Source: Tritrichomonas foetus
Taxonomy: Eukaryota; Parabasalia; Tritrichomonadida; Tritrichomonadidae
Reading direction: 5' to 3'
DNA length: 64,000 bases
Assembly: GCA_001839685.1 (NCBI GenBank)
Contig: MLAK01000593.1
Span: 131,299-195,298 of the forward strand
How positions within the stretch are numbered: position 1 is the first letter of the stretch; every line of letters begins with the position of its first letter. A program made the position numbers and the translations under genes. Below are positions 30,036 through 42,700 of this stretch, piece after piece. A model generated the notes under the pieces. It saw only the letters and a list, made by a program, of their open reading frames with translations, was not told the DNA's origin and ran no database searches.

Positions 30036-33000
30036 TTATTTCAATGCTGCATCTGGATTCACTATCAGCTCAGGATTGGGAACATCAGCATTACATAATG
30101 GACATACTTTTTCCTGTTGCATAGCTGCATATGAGCATGGGAATTTGCATGAAGGGCATTGGCACCAATCTTCGCGTGTCATGTGCATACCAGAAAATGA
30201 ATCAAATGGAAGATTTGATTTGCAATGTCCACAATATAATTCGGAAATTGCTAAGTCAAATCCGCAAACGGGACATTTTGCTTTTTCTTCATCTACTTCT
30301 GACATATCTTTTCTTCTTACTGTTGTTTGAATCTTTTTAAGAACATCTGGTTTAACTTTGCCTTCATATTCAGGTTGCAAAACTTTCGTTGCTATTTCAA
30401 ATGCGCTTTTCTTCATTCCAACTCTTGAACACTCAACTACACCCATAACTAGTAAGTTTGATGCATGTGCAGGGAATTTTGAAACATATTTGGATAATCT
30501 CTTTAATAAAAGAGCAGCAACAACTTTGTTCTTTTCACGTTGTGGCTTAATTAAAAGGTAGGAATGAACAATCATAAGTGCTTGTCTTGTTTCATTTGTG
30601 ACTGATACACTATGCTTCTCTAATTGACAAATTATATCGAATAAAAGATCGCGTGATGGTTTGTATTCACCCCGGAGTCTAAATTCATCAGCAATTTTTA
30701 GAGCCATAGCTGCTGCTTCATCAAATTGTTGCATAATGATGAACATACGAAGTAGGTATCTTAGATCGCGTGTTTTATCTTTCATATTTGCATTCAAGTA
30801 TTCAAGGAACTGATCACGAAGATTTCTATCTGGTACTTTCTCTGCTAGCTCAAGAGCAGCATCCATAGCCTGGTCTGAACCATCTGCCATGTAGCAATTC
30901 ATTGCTCGATGTGGATCACCAGCCATAGCAAAGAATTTGGCAGCTTGAATCATTTGTGATCGAGTACAGAAATATGTCGCGATTGCTTCGTATTGTTGTG
31001 GAGTTCCATTTTCACCAATAAGATCTGCCAGTTCATCCATTTTATCATGAAGTTCTGCAATTCGAAATGCATCTTCTGATTTTCCAGCACGGATCATAAA
31101 TTCAATCGCATATCGAAAGTTATTAAGTTGAATACAATGTTCAGCCACAAGTCTGCAAACTGAAACAAGTGGATGATCTCTGGCGACTGCCGTTGCTCGA
31201 TCTAAGTTGATCTTCAAAAGAACACGGACAAGTGACTCCCAATCACTTGCTCTCTCAAATGCAACAGTAGATGGTTCGAGTTGTCCAGCTCTTTCTAATT
31301 GGAGACCAATAGAACGAAGAACTTTTGTATCGGAAACTTTTGGTATTAAATCTGATGCTTGTTTCACTTCATTCGCACGAAGATGGCATTGTGCTGCAGA
31401 ATTGAACTCATTTACACGTGTATAAAGTTGTGCTGCTGGTCCAAATGCGCATAATCGTTCTAAGATTCTAGCGCATTCAAGAATAAGTTTAGTATCTCGT
31501 GTTTTCGCAAGTTGTTGCATACCTTGCTCAACTTTACCAGCTAAAATGAGACATCGAATGATGCCAGCACGTGATGAATGAGCTAATTCTTTGCATTTAA
31601 TAGCTTCTTTGTATTGCTTAAGAGCGGCAGAATAGTTACCAGTAAGTTCATTTTGTCGGGCAGAATCATGTGAAAGTTGTGGAATTCGTGATGGATCAAG
31701 ATTTTCGGCGAGTTTCAGTGCAAAATCGAATTGTAAAAGCGCAGCACGCATATCAAGTGCCATTTGTGGTCTTGTTGAATTAAGGAAGTTCTTTTGGGCT
31801 GCACCAAAATCGCGATCCATCATTGAAACATAACCGCGTAAAAATGAGTATTCTTCTTCATTCATCATTGGTTGTAAAATGTTGTGCATAGATGCATCTC
31901 CGCATTGTGCAAAAGCTTCTGATGCAATTTCAATGCAAAGGGATGATAATGCGCTTTCACCGACCATATGAATAAGCTTTTTATCACCCAGTTGAAGAGC
32001 AACTTGTAAAGCTCTACGATGACGATGAAGATCAAGTAGCTGTTTCACACATTCTTCTGAATTCTTATCAAGATCAACATGAGATGGCAATGTTTGTGTC
32101 TGTTCTGATGATTGTCCATCAAGATATATTAATGTACCATTTGCTAAGCCAAGAGCAGCTTTCATAGTATTAACATTTATTGTGCAAAGTTGTGTTAATT
32201 GAGGTCCCTTAACGTTTTGGTCTGTAAAATGATAAATTGTTGCACTCTTTGAACCAATTGCAGCAAAAACATTTCTATCCGTAATATCAAACAAAGCATG
32301 TGAGGCATCTGCCTTTTGACTTTCACCCTCACAAGATAGCGCAGTCATTTTGATTGGATTAAATAAGAAAATCTCACTATTAGAATCAATAAATACAAAT
32401 CTGGTTTCGCTTAAATTTGGTGTAATTGATGTAATAGGGCAAGGATGTTTATAACCCTCTAAGAATGCTTGATTGCGTGTATTAAACATTCTTATAGTTC
32501 CATCATCTGTTGCAAGTAGAAGAAGATAATCTGTAAGAGAAAATGCAGTAATTTTAATCTGTGTATCAAAATCAGGGAAAACAAAAGGTTTTTTGCTTTG
32601 ATCAAAGTAATTTAACATTACTTTGGATCCCATCAATACTGCAAACGCAGAATCACTAACTTGAATTGAATCAACTGATGAAGTAAATTCGACATTAGTT
32701 ATTAAACTACAATCTGAAGTATTATAAAACCAACTTTGGTTATTAAAAGCAACAGCCAATTTCGTTGGACAGATTCCAAGTCTTTGAGGTTGTGCTTCAA
32801 CTTGAACTTTCTTCATTTTCTTTTTATGCATATCATAAACTACAAGAGTTGTAAGAGATTCAGAAAATACAGAAATCGGTCCTCTCGAAGCTGTTAAAAT
32901 GGGTACTTCAACGAGATAAACTAAAACTGTTCCATTGCTTATACCAACAGCTCCAACTGTCCCATCTGGCGAAAGATAAACGCAATTCACTTCACCAGCT

Positions 33001-33914
33001 GCATCATTTGGAAATCTGACTTGTTCATCAGTGATATTTGCAGTATCTCCCATTTGAATCAATTTCATTGAACTTCCTGCACAAACAAGCGATTTTGCTT
33101 GTAATGCATCAGCTTTATTCGCTGTTGTAGCAAAAACTTGACGTTCAACAAGAATTGATCCATCAAATCCGACTAATGAAAATTTTCCTGAAGAAAATTG
33201 AACATAAACATAACCATTATTCAAAGTTAAGCATTTTACAATACGACCAAGATCTTTAGAAAATGGAATTTCAGTAAATTTATCATTATTGTTATATTCC
33301 CAAATATAAATTATAGGTTTCTTTGTTGCTGCAAAGATCAGGGATAATTGATTATCCATCCTAATAAAATGTGGGAATGCTGGCGTGTCATCTATTTCAT
33401 GGCGAGCAACAACTTCTCCACGAACAGTGTTAACACTAATAGAATGATCATCTGAGCAGAGAGCAAGCTGTTTTTTCGTATTCCACATGCCATCAGTAAT
33501 TCTATCACAATGGATACCTTGATATGTTTGTGATTGCTGTGAATTTCGATCCCATATCCAAAATTTTCCTTTGTCAGAGCCAGCTGCTAAAAATGATCCA
33601 GACCGCGAAAATGAGAGCCAGGTTGGCGTAAAAGGTGCATCCACTGGTAAAACTTCCCTTTGCTGAAGATTAAAAAGCGAAATTTCTTGACAATTTGATG
33701 ATGCGATCGCAAGTAATTTATTATCTGAATCCCAGTCCATATGTGATGGATTTGCAACAGGAACCATTGCGATTTTCGTTCCATTTCGATCATATAATTA
33801 CGCCGAGTTGTTGTTGCCAAAGCATGCGAGCATTTTCGAATCGCGACTCCATTTAATGATTGGTGATGAATTTGGCCCAAGATCGCCAGGATCGACTTTA
33901 AAAACAAGTTGCAT
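30036..33914 (-). CDS. IFT144: WDR19/IFT144, intraflagellar transport complex A subunit, with in-frame stop
   Basis: WD40 repeats fill the N-terminal half and TPR-like helices the middle. The C-terminal zinc-binding region is diagnostic: CPVCGFDLAISELYCGHCKS, the SGMHMTREDWCQCPSC run and a final CPLCN, the order found in WDR19. IFT-A drives retrograde transport and ciliary import in flagella, which trichomonads have. The reading frame is open from Met 33767, but homology continues upstream to an ATG at 33914 (MQLVFKVDPGDLG, then SKMLACFGNNNSA). A TAA stop at 33798-33800 interrupts exactly where WDR19 has its IFDRHGQ-like strand; LYDRNGTK resumes in the same frame. The full length would be about 1,292 residues, near the usual 1,340. 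The stop could be a sequencing error, a real nonsense mutation, or read through. Confidence 0.85.
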
Positions 33915-36074
33915 GTTTCTTTGAAAATTTAAACGAACATCATCGAATAACGATTTTTTTGTGAAGTTGAATTTGTCAAAATTCTGAAGATAAGATAACT
34001 AATGAAAAAGTGAATATAAACGGTTTCCAAATATTGAAAAATCATATTTATTATCAATATCCACTTTACTTTTTCCGTGTTTCAATGGTCAAAATTCTGC
34101 ATAAAAGACCATATAAATACGGAAAAAGTTTTATGTAGAGAATAATTGCTGAGAAAGCAACCTTTTGAATGCCTCCTTTAGGAATATGAATTCAATTCTG
34201 CGTGAAATGGTCGTTTTTGAATATGAATTCAAAAAAATCATATGATTTTTCGTATGTGATTTTATCCTCGCTCGAAAAAGTATTCTATTTAAAAATGGAA
34301 CCACGTTTCCATCTTTATTCTAATTTGACCACAATACTTACTTGTGAAATCAGTATTTGAATCTAACAATCTTTAATATAGTTTACCATACTTTGAAAAT
34401 TCATGATTGGTTTTTATCCGTTTGGAAATTATCATTGTATTTCAAACTTATTGTTTACATTGTCTTGTAAATTATACGCAATATACGGTCAAAAGCTAAT
34501 CCTCTATAATTTTATTTCTATGTTAAAGTTCATTTGTATAAAACTCATTAGATTTGGTTTTCACCTATCAGAAATCACCTAAACATATCCATAATGATTA
34601 AAGTGTGCCATTTTTAGGTTTTGAAATTATTATATTTTTTTTCAGAAGATGATTGGAATTCATGAAAGGTTCCAATATATTATTTTCAAGAGTAAATAAT
34701 CTTATTTGATCGAAAACGTATGATTTAAGAAGAGAAATTGCAGAGAGTAAAAAAATAACCGAGACTAAAACGAAATAGTTTTTTGGTTATTTTATCACAG
34801 ACATGAGATGAATCCCATCTTACTTCCTCTCTATTTATTCGACTAATTGTGCTATTCTATGAAGTTTTCCAGACACATTGATTGAAGTTTTGTATTATTA
34901 TTATTCAAGAAAATCATCTTCCACAATGGATTTAACCTTAAAAGGGATTTTTTCCTAATCTAGGGATTTGGTCAAGATTTTGGGGTAACCAAAAATCAAA
35001 TTTGTTGATCATTGATCTTCAAATCAGCAATCATGCTTTTTCATCTGTTTCTTTTGGTTTAACATTGTTTTCACTACCAGAAAAGTCAGAATTAAAGTAA
35101 GTAGAAGTAAAAGAATTATTTTGATCTAATTGAGAATTATATAAATTAGATACACTCTATGGATTAAGAAATTTGAGTTTGTTTGTAACTTTATTCCATT
35201 CACCCTTCACATATATTGTTGTGTTACCATAGTGCCAACTTCCGAGATAAATCTGGAAAAGCGATTGACACATTTTTAGCCAGGAAATATTTGCTCAGTC
35301 ATGATTTTTTGGCGCTGTAAAGATTGTATGTTAGGAAATGGCAACAACAAAGAATATTTTTATCTTTTCAACGATTTAACCTATGTGAACTTTTCTTTTA
35401 TGCTCAAATATTTCCAGACGGATATTCAGAAATATGTAAAAAAATTGATGTGCAAATTATTCTCAGAAATAAGATAGAAAATATAGTTAGAGAATATTCA
35501 AGAATTATTATTTTTACTCTATTGTGAAAAATTCATGAAATCTCTTGATTTGTAATAATTTTGAATATATCCAATTCTGATTTGGCTTTTTTGTTTACCA
35601 AAAAACTTATTTCGGGTTTTTTGTATGTTTGCTTGAAATGTAAATCGATCTCATTTGGAAAACAAGTTCACTGTTGATAATCCAAGTTTGGGAAATAATT
35701 TTGATGATTCGATTGAAAATTTAAAAGATGTGAAGAGTTTCTTTTTCCTCCTGGTAAAGAAATTGTTCATTCCATTTCCATGATTAGATAGTATCGAAGT
35801 AGAAAAAGTAGCCGATGTTATTGGAATAATTTCACTACCAATTCAATAGATTATTCACAAAAATTCAATGAGGAGTTAATCTATTATTGAATATTTTTTC
35901 AATATCTTTCAATCTTTCCCTCAATCAACCAATAATTCAATACTTTATTTAATAAAACATGAGTTTACGATATCGTCATATTCATCAATTTTTTCCACAA
36001 TGAGTAATTATATAAGCTATCAAAAAGTTTATTAAAGTCACTTCATCACTCAAAAAACAAAGAAAAATTCAATA
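33915..36074. other. Gene-poor 2.2 kb region
   Basis: No supported gene. It includes a promoter-like pair near 34084-34114 (AATGGTCAAAAT, then GACCATAT) upstream of IFT144. A 58-codon frame at 35301-35477 begins with ATG and has two Cys in CKDC, but stops flank it and nothing similar is recognised. I treat it as a possible gene relic, not as a gene. Confidence 0.45.
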
Positions 36075-38048
36075 ATGGGTTGCGTTAGCTCAGCTCCACC
36101 CTCCTACGTCACATATTCATCCAATGAGACTGGTGTTGAAGTCACACCATACACTATCCGTCGCCACCCCAATTTCGCCTCAGGCGTTCTCCAACTTCCT
36201 GCTGATATGCCAAATGGCCAAGCTCTTTACCTCCAATCAATGAAAAAATACGCAGATCGTGAATACGTTGGAAACCGTAAAGTTGTAAATGGTCAACGCC
36301 AGAAGGAATTCACTTTCATCAAATATAAAGAAGCATTCGAAATTTCAAAAGCCTTTGGTGCTGGACTTGTCAAATACGGAGTTCAGAACGCATCATACGT
36401 TTGCATCTTCAGCGAAAACCGCCCAGAATGGATCCTAACAATGGACGCTTCATATCTTTACGGTTATGTCACAGTCGCTCTCTATGACACCTTCACAACG
36501 GACGCCTTGGAATTCTCAATCCAAAACTGCCAAGCCGAGTACATAGTTTGCTCTAAGAAGAATTTGACCAGTTTGATGAAATGCTCAGATGATGTTTTGA
36601 AACAATTCAAACTTGTGGTTTTCTTCGATGAAGTGACAGAAGCCGAGCCTCAATTCAAATCCAGACTTGAATCCATCGGCGTCACCTTGAAGACCTTCGC
36701 GGAAATTCAAAGCGAAGGAAAAGGACTTTCATATGAATATCCATCAATCGAACCAGAGCAACTCCTCTATGTTTGCTATTCATCAGGAACCACTGGATTC
36801 CCCAAGGGCGTCATGATTAGCCACCGTTCTTTCATCACCAACCTTCTGGGCATCTCTGCCGAAGGAACAAATAAGACATTCGAGAGACATCTCAGCTACC
36901 TTCCACTTTGCCATGTTTTCGAGCGTATGTGTACATCTTGTGCATTGCTAAGTGGAGGTAAAATTGGTACTTTTTCAGGTGATGTGAGATTATTGTCAGA
37001 TGATCTGAGATCACTTCGACCAACATGCATGATTGTTGTTCCGCGTGTTCTCCATCGCATGCATGATGCCGTCATGAATGAAGTTAACAAGAAAGGCTTC
37101 ATCATGCGAACAATTTTCAACACTGCCTGGCACATCAAAAGATTACTCATGCTAAATGAAATGAACTATTCACTAATCGATAAAATGGTATTCAATCGTG
37201 TTAAAGAGGTCATGGGAAGCATGTGTATTGAACAAATTGTGAATGGTGGTGCAGCACTCCCAGTTGATCTCCATGAAACCATGCAAGTCATGCTTGGTAT
37301 TCCAATTAGAACTGGCTACGGCCTTTCTGAAGGTGGAAGTGGAAATACGCTCAATCCATTAAAGATCCAACATATTAAATATGGAACTAACGGCTATCCT
37401 TTACGAAACGTGGAATTAAGAATCGTTCAAGTACCAGAATTCACTGATCCAGGTGTTGGCGAAATCCAAATGGGTGGAACATGTCTCTGCAGTGGATACT
37501 TGAATGACGAAGAAGCAACAAATAACTTGTTTACTGATGAAACACATACATGGATTCATACTGGTGATATTGGAAAATTCGATGAACAAAACTCCCTTCT
37601 TGTTGTTGATAGAATGCGTTCTATTTTCAAGTTATCACAAGGTGAATACGTCGCAGGTGATCTCCTTGCTACATATTTCGAAGGATCTCCACTCATTGAA
37701 CATATCTTCGTTTATGGAGATTCAACAAGACCTTATTTGGTCGGTATTGTCATTCCATACAAACCAGAAGTTGCACGCTTCCTTGGAAAGGATAGAATCA
37801 CTGATGAAGAGCTTGAACAAGCCTGCAACTCAAAGGAATTGAATGAAAGAATCATGCAAGATATTGGTGAAATTGCAAAAGAAAAGAAATTACTTGGCTA
37901 CCAAAGAATTAATTCAATTTGCATCAAATTCGATGAATGGACAATCGATAATGGAATATTATCACCAACATTTAAGCCAAAGAGGAAGGTTCTTTCTGAA
38001 CGTTATAAGAAAGAAATCGATGCTCTTTATTCTGCACAAAAGAAATAA
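36075..38048 (+). CDS. Long-chain acyl-CoA synthetase, predicted dual N-acylated
   Basis: 657 residues, the usual length for eukaryotic ACSL. It activates long-chain fatty acids to acyl-CoA with ATP. The AMP-binding P-loop is YSSGTTGFPKGVMISH (about 234-249). GYGLSEGG (about 416) is the adenylate-binding motif, HTGDIGKFDEQNSLLVVDR the hinge, and SQGEYV the fatty-acyl signature equivalent. The protein begins MGCVSS, matching N-myristoylation at Gly2 with palmitoylation at Cys3, so membrane anchoring by lipid in place of the usual N-terminal membrane helix is likely. The first 45 residues have no transmembrane span. Trichomonads cannot make fatty acids de novo and depend on scavenging, which fits. 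Codons are C-rich in the third position, suggesting high expression. Confidence 0.92.
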   Translation: MGCVSSAPPSYVTYSSNETGVEVTPYTIRRHPNFASGVLQLPADMPNGQALYLQSMKKYADREYVGNRKVVNGQRQKEFTFIKYKEAFEISKAFGAGLVKYGVQNASYVCIFSENRPEWILTMDASYLYGYVTVALYDTFTTDALEFSIQNCQAEYIVCSKKNLTSLMKCSDDVLKQFKLVVFFDEVTEAEPQFKSRLESIGVTLKTFAEIQSEGKGLSYEYPSIEPEQLLYVCYSSGTTGFPKGVMISHRSFITNLLGISAEGTNKTFERHLSYLPLCHVFERMCTSCALLSGGKIGTFSGDVRLLSDDLRSLRPTCMIVVPRVLHRMHDAVMNEVNKKGFIMRTIFNTAWHIKRLLMLNEMNYSLIDKMVFNRVKEVMGSMCIEQIVNGGAALPVDLHETMQVMLGIPIRTGYGLSEGGSGNTLNPLKIQHIKYGTNGYPLRNVELRIVQVPEFTDPGVGEIQMGGTCLCSGYLNDEEATNNLFTDETHTWIHTGDIGKFDEQNSLLVVDRMRSIFKLSQGEYVAGDLLATYFEGSPLIEHIFVYGDSTRPYLVGIVIPYKPEVARFLGKDRITDEELEQACNSKELNERIMQDIGEIAKEKKLLGYQRINSICIKFDEWTIDNGILSPTFKPKRKVLSERYKKEIDALYSAQKK

Positions 38049-38144
38049 AAAATATTTTCATTATTCAAAAAGTTTTGTAATTTGGTCTTTTATATTCAAT
38101 TTTTGAGTCATATCATATCAAAAAGTTTTTGGTTTGTTTTTTTC

Positions 38145-39506
38145 ATGAATGTTTCTTACAAAGAGACAAATGATGATAATAACTCTGCTTCTGTAAAGGA
38201 TAGCTTGAAAGATGGTTTTTTAAATAGTCCAATGGCGAATGAATCATTATCAAATTATTTTCAGTATTATTGTGAAAATACAATTAAAGCATATCAAGAG
38301 AAAAATAAAGATGCTTTTGAAATGTGGATGCACTCAATATTTGATTTTTTTGAAAAAATGAATTATCAAATTTATATTGATAATGCTCAATCTGAAATCA
38401 TTAATATTCTTAAAGAATTGGATTATAACAACTTTATAAATACCATAATGTGTGATCATGACTCAGAATTTTTCTTGAATTTGATTATAATATTCGTATT
38501 TTATATCAGAAATATAGATCCTGATTATCTAAATAATTCTTATGTCTTGCCTATTCTAATAAATACCTATTTTCACAAGAATGAAATGAGAAATTACATA
38601 ATTTCCATTCTTTTCACTTTCCTTCCTTCACAGCTTTCGTTTGATCCAAATTTCGAGCGTTTTTTTCCTGATTTTTTAAAAATTGTAGAATCTATAGATG
38701 ATGAATCAATTAAAATCAAACTTATTAGTGTATTTATTCACACTTCACCAGATTTATCTATTTATTATCCCAAAATTGTTCAGCTTTTGCCAAATTATTT
38801 AAAAAACGTTTTTGTTTCTGAAGAAGAGTTAAGTTTATACAATACCATGATAAAAAATGATAATAATGTGTATGAATATATAGTACAAAGTGGAATAAGA
38901 GATAAAATTTTCTCAACTCTTCAATGTGGAAACAATAAAATAATTAAAATGATTTTAGAATTTGTTTTGATTGTTTTCACAATAGATGAAAATGTTTTAC
39001 ATGAATTTGATTTCATTGATTATTTAATACTGTTTATTGATTCAGAAAAAGAAGAATATTCAATGTTTGCACTGAATTTTTTTACAGAAACCTTTCCAAT
39101 CAGTACCAAAAGTCTGTTGGAGAAGATAGATATTGATTTACTTTGGAGCATTTTGTATGATGGATTAACTGAAGCCAGTTTTGAGATGAAAAAAATAACT
39201 TTGAGTTTCGTATTAAGGCTTATTCAATGCTCAAATGATGATTTAACATTATGTATAATCCAATCAGATATTTGTGAAATAGGAAAATGTATAATAACTT
39301 CAGATAATGAAAAAATGATTTCTCAATATCTGGATTTCTTTGAATATGTTTTTCATTTAGTTGAACGATGTCCCAAATTCTACCAAGAGTTTTCATCTAA
39401 TTTCCAAGAAGGTGACTTTGGTAAATATGTTGAACAGATTTCTAATGAAGACATTAAAGTAAGGGCTTTTGCTTTGTTAGAGACATTATCCTCGCATGAT
39501 GGATAA
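38145..39506 (+). CDS. Armadillo/HEAT-like helical protein, unknown function
   Basis: 453 residues from ATG 38145; the frame is open from TTG 38082, but the added residues look like leader. The protein is almost entirely helical, with repeated Leu/Ile/Phe-rich pairs about 40 residues apart (for example FLNLIIIFVFYIRNI, LPILINTYFHKNEM, YLILFIDSEKEEYSMFALNF) suggesting an armadillo or HEAT solenoid. No catalytic motif, membrane span or signal peptide. Such solenoids without near relatives are common in trichomonads. The gene follows the acyl-CoA synthetase by only 97 bp on the same strand. No functional link is apparent. Confidence 0.65.
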   Translation: MNVSYKETNDDNNSASVKDSLKDGFLNSPMANESLSNYFQYYCENTIKAYQEKNKDAFEMWMHSIFDFFEKMNYQIYIDNAQSEIINILKELDYNNFINTIMCDHDSEFFLNLIIIFVFYIRNIDPDYLNNSYVLPILINTYFHKNEMRNYIISILFTFLPSQLSFDPNFERFFPDFLKIVESIDDESIKIKLISVFIHTSPDLSIYYPKIVQLLPNYLKNVFVSEEELSLYNTMIKNDNNVYEYIVQSGIRDKIFSTLQCGNNKIIKMILEFVLIVFTIDENVLHEFDFIDYLILFIDSEKEEYSMFALNFFTETFPISTKSLLEKIDIDLLWSILYDGLTEASFEMKKITLSFVLRLIQCSNDDLTLCIIQSDICEIGKCIITSDNEKMISQYLDFFEYVFHLVERCPKFYQEFSSNFQEGDFGKYVEQISNEDIKVRAFALLETLSSHDG

Positions 39507-39768
39507 ATTTTTTTCTCAATGCGTACTCATTGTTTTGATGTAATATATATAAATTAGCGTATTCTTCCATCAATATATGAATATTTGCATTTTATTAACA
39601 TTTTTTTGTTAATTACGTGAATGAAAGTTTATCTTATATGCTGTGAGTGATTAAACTAATGAAAATTTTGATTTATTTGAATAAAATAAGAAAAATGGAA
39701 ATTACTAAATTCTAGAAACTTTACCTTTAATAATTAATAAGTTGTTGATTTTTCTCCAATGATTAGAT

Positions 39769-42700
39769 TTATCCGGTCTTGAGGTTATGGAAGAAGTTGT
39801 TGAGCATTGTCTTTGTTGACTCCATTGAGATTTTAGTAAGTTTTGAAAATTCTGCTGCTGCTTCTTCATCGGTTTTATCAAGAAGGAGTTTCTCCTTCAA
39901 AAATTGGACATCAGAAGGTGTCGAAAGCTCAGGAATTCCAGTCCCAAGCATGAGCAACAGTAATGTGATCATTAATGGAGCATTATGTCTTAATACATTA
40001 AATGCAAAGGCAGCCTCCTGTTCGAACTTCTTGAACGTTTCACCTCCTATATCATCGAGTACATATGCACAGGCAGGAGAGAAGTGGAATGGCGCATTTT
40101 CTCTTTGATAACCAAGTTTTGTCTTAAAGTTTCCTAAGAAGTGTCCAAAGTCAATATGGAAGAAGTGACCATCCTTTTGAACCATGATATTACCAGGATG
40201 TCTATCAGCAATACCAAGAACACATGTTGCGACAGCGTAACCAGCAGAGCTCTTCCTGAAGTTTTCTTTTGCGCGTTCATAAGATCGAGGTGTTGGATTG
40301 TTTGCTCGAAGGAAATTCGTAAATGTTTCCTTTGTTAAAACACCACTTATAATACCTTTTTCTTGCTGGATTTGAGATTCTGTCTTCGCATTTGGAACTA
40401 CTTCAATGAATCCTTGGTTGAATCCAGTTGGGAGAACGCCATAACATCTTAATTGAAGATCTTGACCATTAGTACGCCAAAGATGTTCCATGATCTTCAT
40501 AATTTGAAGAGTAAGCTGATCTTGACGTAAATCATCACCAACTTTAAACAAAGTCATTACATCTTCAGTTGCAAAAGGTGCAGCATTCTTGAAAGTAAGG
40601 AAGAAAGGTTTCTTTTTAGAATTCATAACTCGGCATTTTTCAAGAACAAATCCACTGACAATCAATCTTGGATTAATTGGAAGATGGAACTGCTCAGGGC
40701 ATTTAATTTTGCTTAAAGCTTCTGAGAAGAATTCTTGAGCTTCATTATATTTAAGATTAGAAAGAAGTTGATTAGTTTTAACCAATTCTTTTGTAAATAA
40801 GTAACCTTTCACAAGTTCATCACTATAATTTCCAAGTCCATAAAGAAAGTTCACAACAATTGTAGAGAACCTTTGACGAATGTGTGAAATGTGGGCTTCA
40901 CTCATCAATTGCCAGAAAAGTTGATGTCCAAGAAACTTGGGCTCAGCTAAACCTCGTCTGAATAAGAATTCCACAAGTGGTGAATCATCATACAATTCAG
41001 CTTTTAGTGCTTGAACAAGTTGAAGACTATAAAGCATGAGCTCATTATCAGTGAAATTTTCTAAGCAGTTCACAGCATAAGCACGAATGTTATGATCTGC
41101 AAATTTAGCATCAAGAAGAGTTAAAGCCGTTGTTGGTGTTGGTTCTTCCCAATTATTCAAAAGTAGAGGAATTTCATTGACTTGATCAGGTTCTCTAAAG
41201 TTAATAGATGAAAGCATTAAAGGAAGAAGTTCAGGATATAAGAAACAATAAGTTCTATATCGATAAAGTAAATCTTTATCTTTTTGTGTGAGAACATAAA
41301 GTGGATCATAGCTCTTAAGTTCATGAATTCTTTTCCTTTCACTTGGTGAAACAGAAATTGTTGCTTTTGTTTTGAAATCCGAGATTGGTGGTGGTGGAAC
41401 AAAAGCAACGGGGAATTTAAACTTCGGGAAATAAAAAACAAGTGAAATTGGACATAGTTCATTTGATTCACAAGTTGTTAAAAAGAAATCAGTGTCTCGA
41501 TCAACCCACATTTTCTTTATGAATTTACCAGTATTCATCCATCCACTAAATGTATAGACAGCAAAATTATAAGTGGCAATTGCTGCTTTTTTGTCGTTCT
41601 TTGCAAGTAGTCTTGCATCATATAAAGTAAATGCAACTCTTGCTGAACGTGGAATCATTCTGATTGGTAAAGAAAAGGTTAATGTTTGGTTGAAAAGGAT
41701 GTTTGATTTGCCAGCTACAACTGTGGAAACTACATGTGGGCATAGAACAGCTGTACCATTAATTAAATATGCATGAAGAACATATTCACTTTCTTTTCGT
41801 AAGACTGGCAGATCAATACAACTATAAATTTCAATTTCAAGGCCGCAATTTACTTGAGAGTGTGATAAATAACCGATATTTCGAATTAAAGAGCGGCTTG
41901 GCTTAGTGACTTGAATGATTGAAATTGAGGATTCTGGTCCAGGTTCAGGATTGGCTTTTCTTGTACCTAATTCTTTATTTCTAATTGATTCAATCATATC
42001 TTTTTTGTCAACAAGGACCAAATTCAAAATTGGCTGTTGTGCCAAAATGAATTGTCGAACACAGACAAAATGAAGCATTGGTGTATTTCCTGCCAATATT
42101 TCATCAACACCTGGTAACGCAAAAACAAAGTCATCAGCCATATAAGGAAGATCATCCATTGAATCATCTTCATCATCTGAAGACATTAATTTTCCTGAAG
42201 GTAAATTACCCAATGGTCCTGCTTCAACTGCACTGTTAGTTAATGATCCAATAGACGCGAAACTATTAATTGTATGTGTTGTTGCAGATTCTTTTGCATA
42301 CTTCATAGCGATGTCTTGACTGGCGGAACCTGCGCTTTTTATTCTCTTTAAACGTTTGATAAATTGTTTGATCACATTAGAAACTGTTGATTGAGAACTT
42401 ACTCGAATTGACACAGTAAGACTCTCGGATCGGATTATATCCGAACGAACTTCAATTGAAATAGAAATCGGATAAGATATCTTATCAGTGAATGGAAGAG
42501 GAGGTTCACTATCAGAAATTCTCATTCGTGCAATGAGTGGATTAGCTTTTAATTTTTCTATACGTTCTTTTTCAACACGTGATCGAATTTCTGATAATTT
42601 GGTGTTAAGCGCACGCGTTTCTTCATTGTAGATAGATGGGCTGCTGGAAAGATCAAGTTCATTGATATACTTAACAGTTTCTTTATCGAAATATGATGCT

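Noticed and set aside
33798..33800. Stop-codon reassignment to explain the IFT144 stop
   Set aside because: TAA is used as the normal terminator of many genes in this window, such as BiP, PI3K and Hsp70.
35301..35477. 58-codon ATG frame with a CKDC motif
   Set aside because: Too short, no relatives recognised and no clear Inr; kept only as a possible relic.
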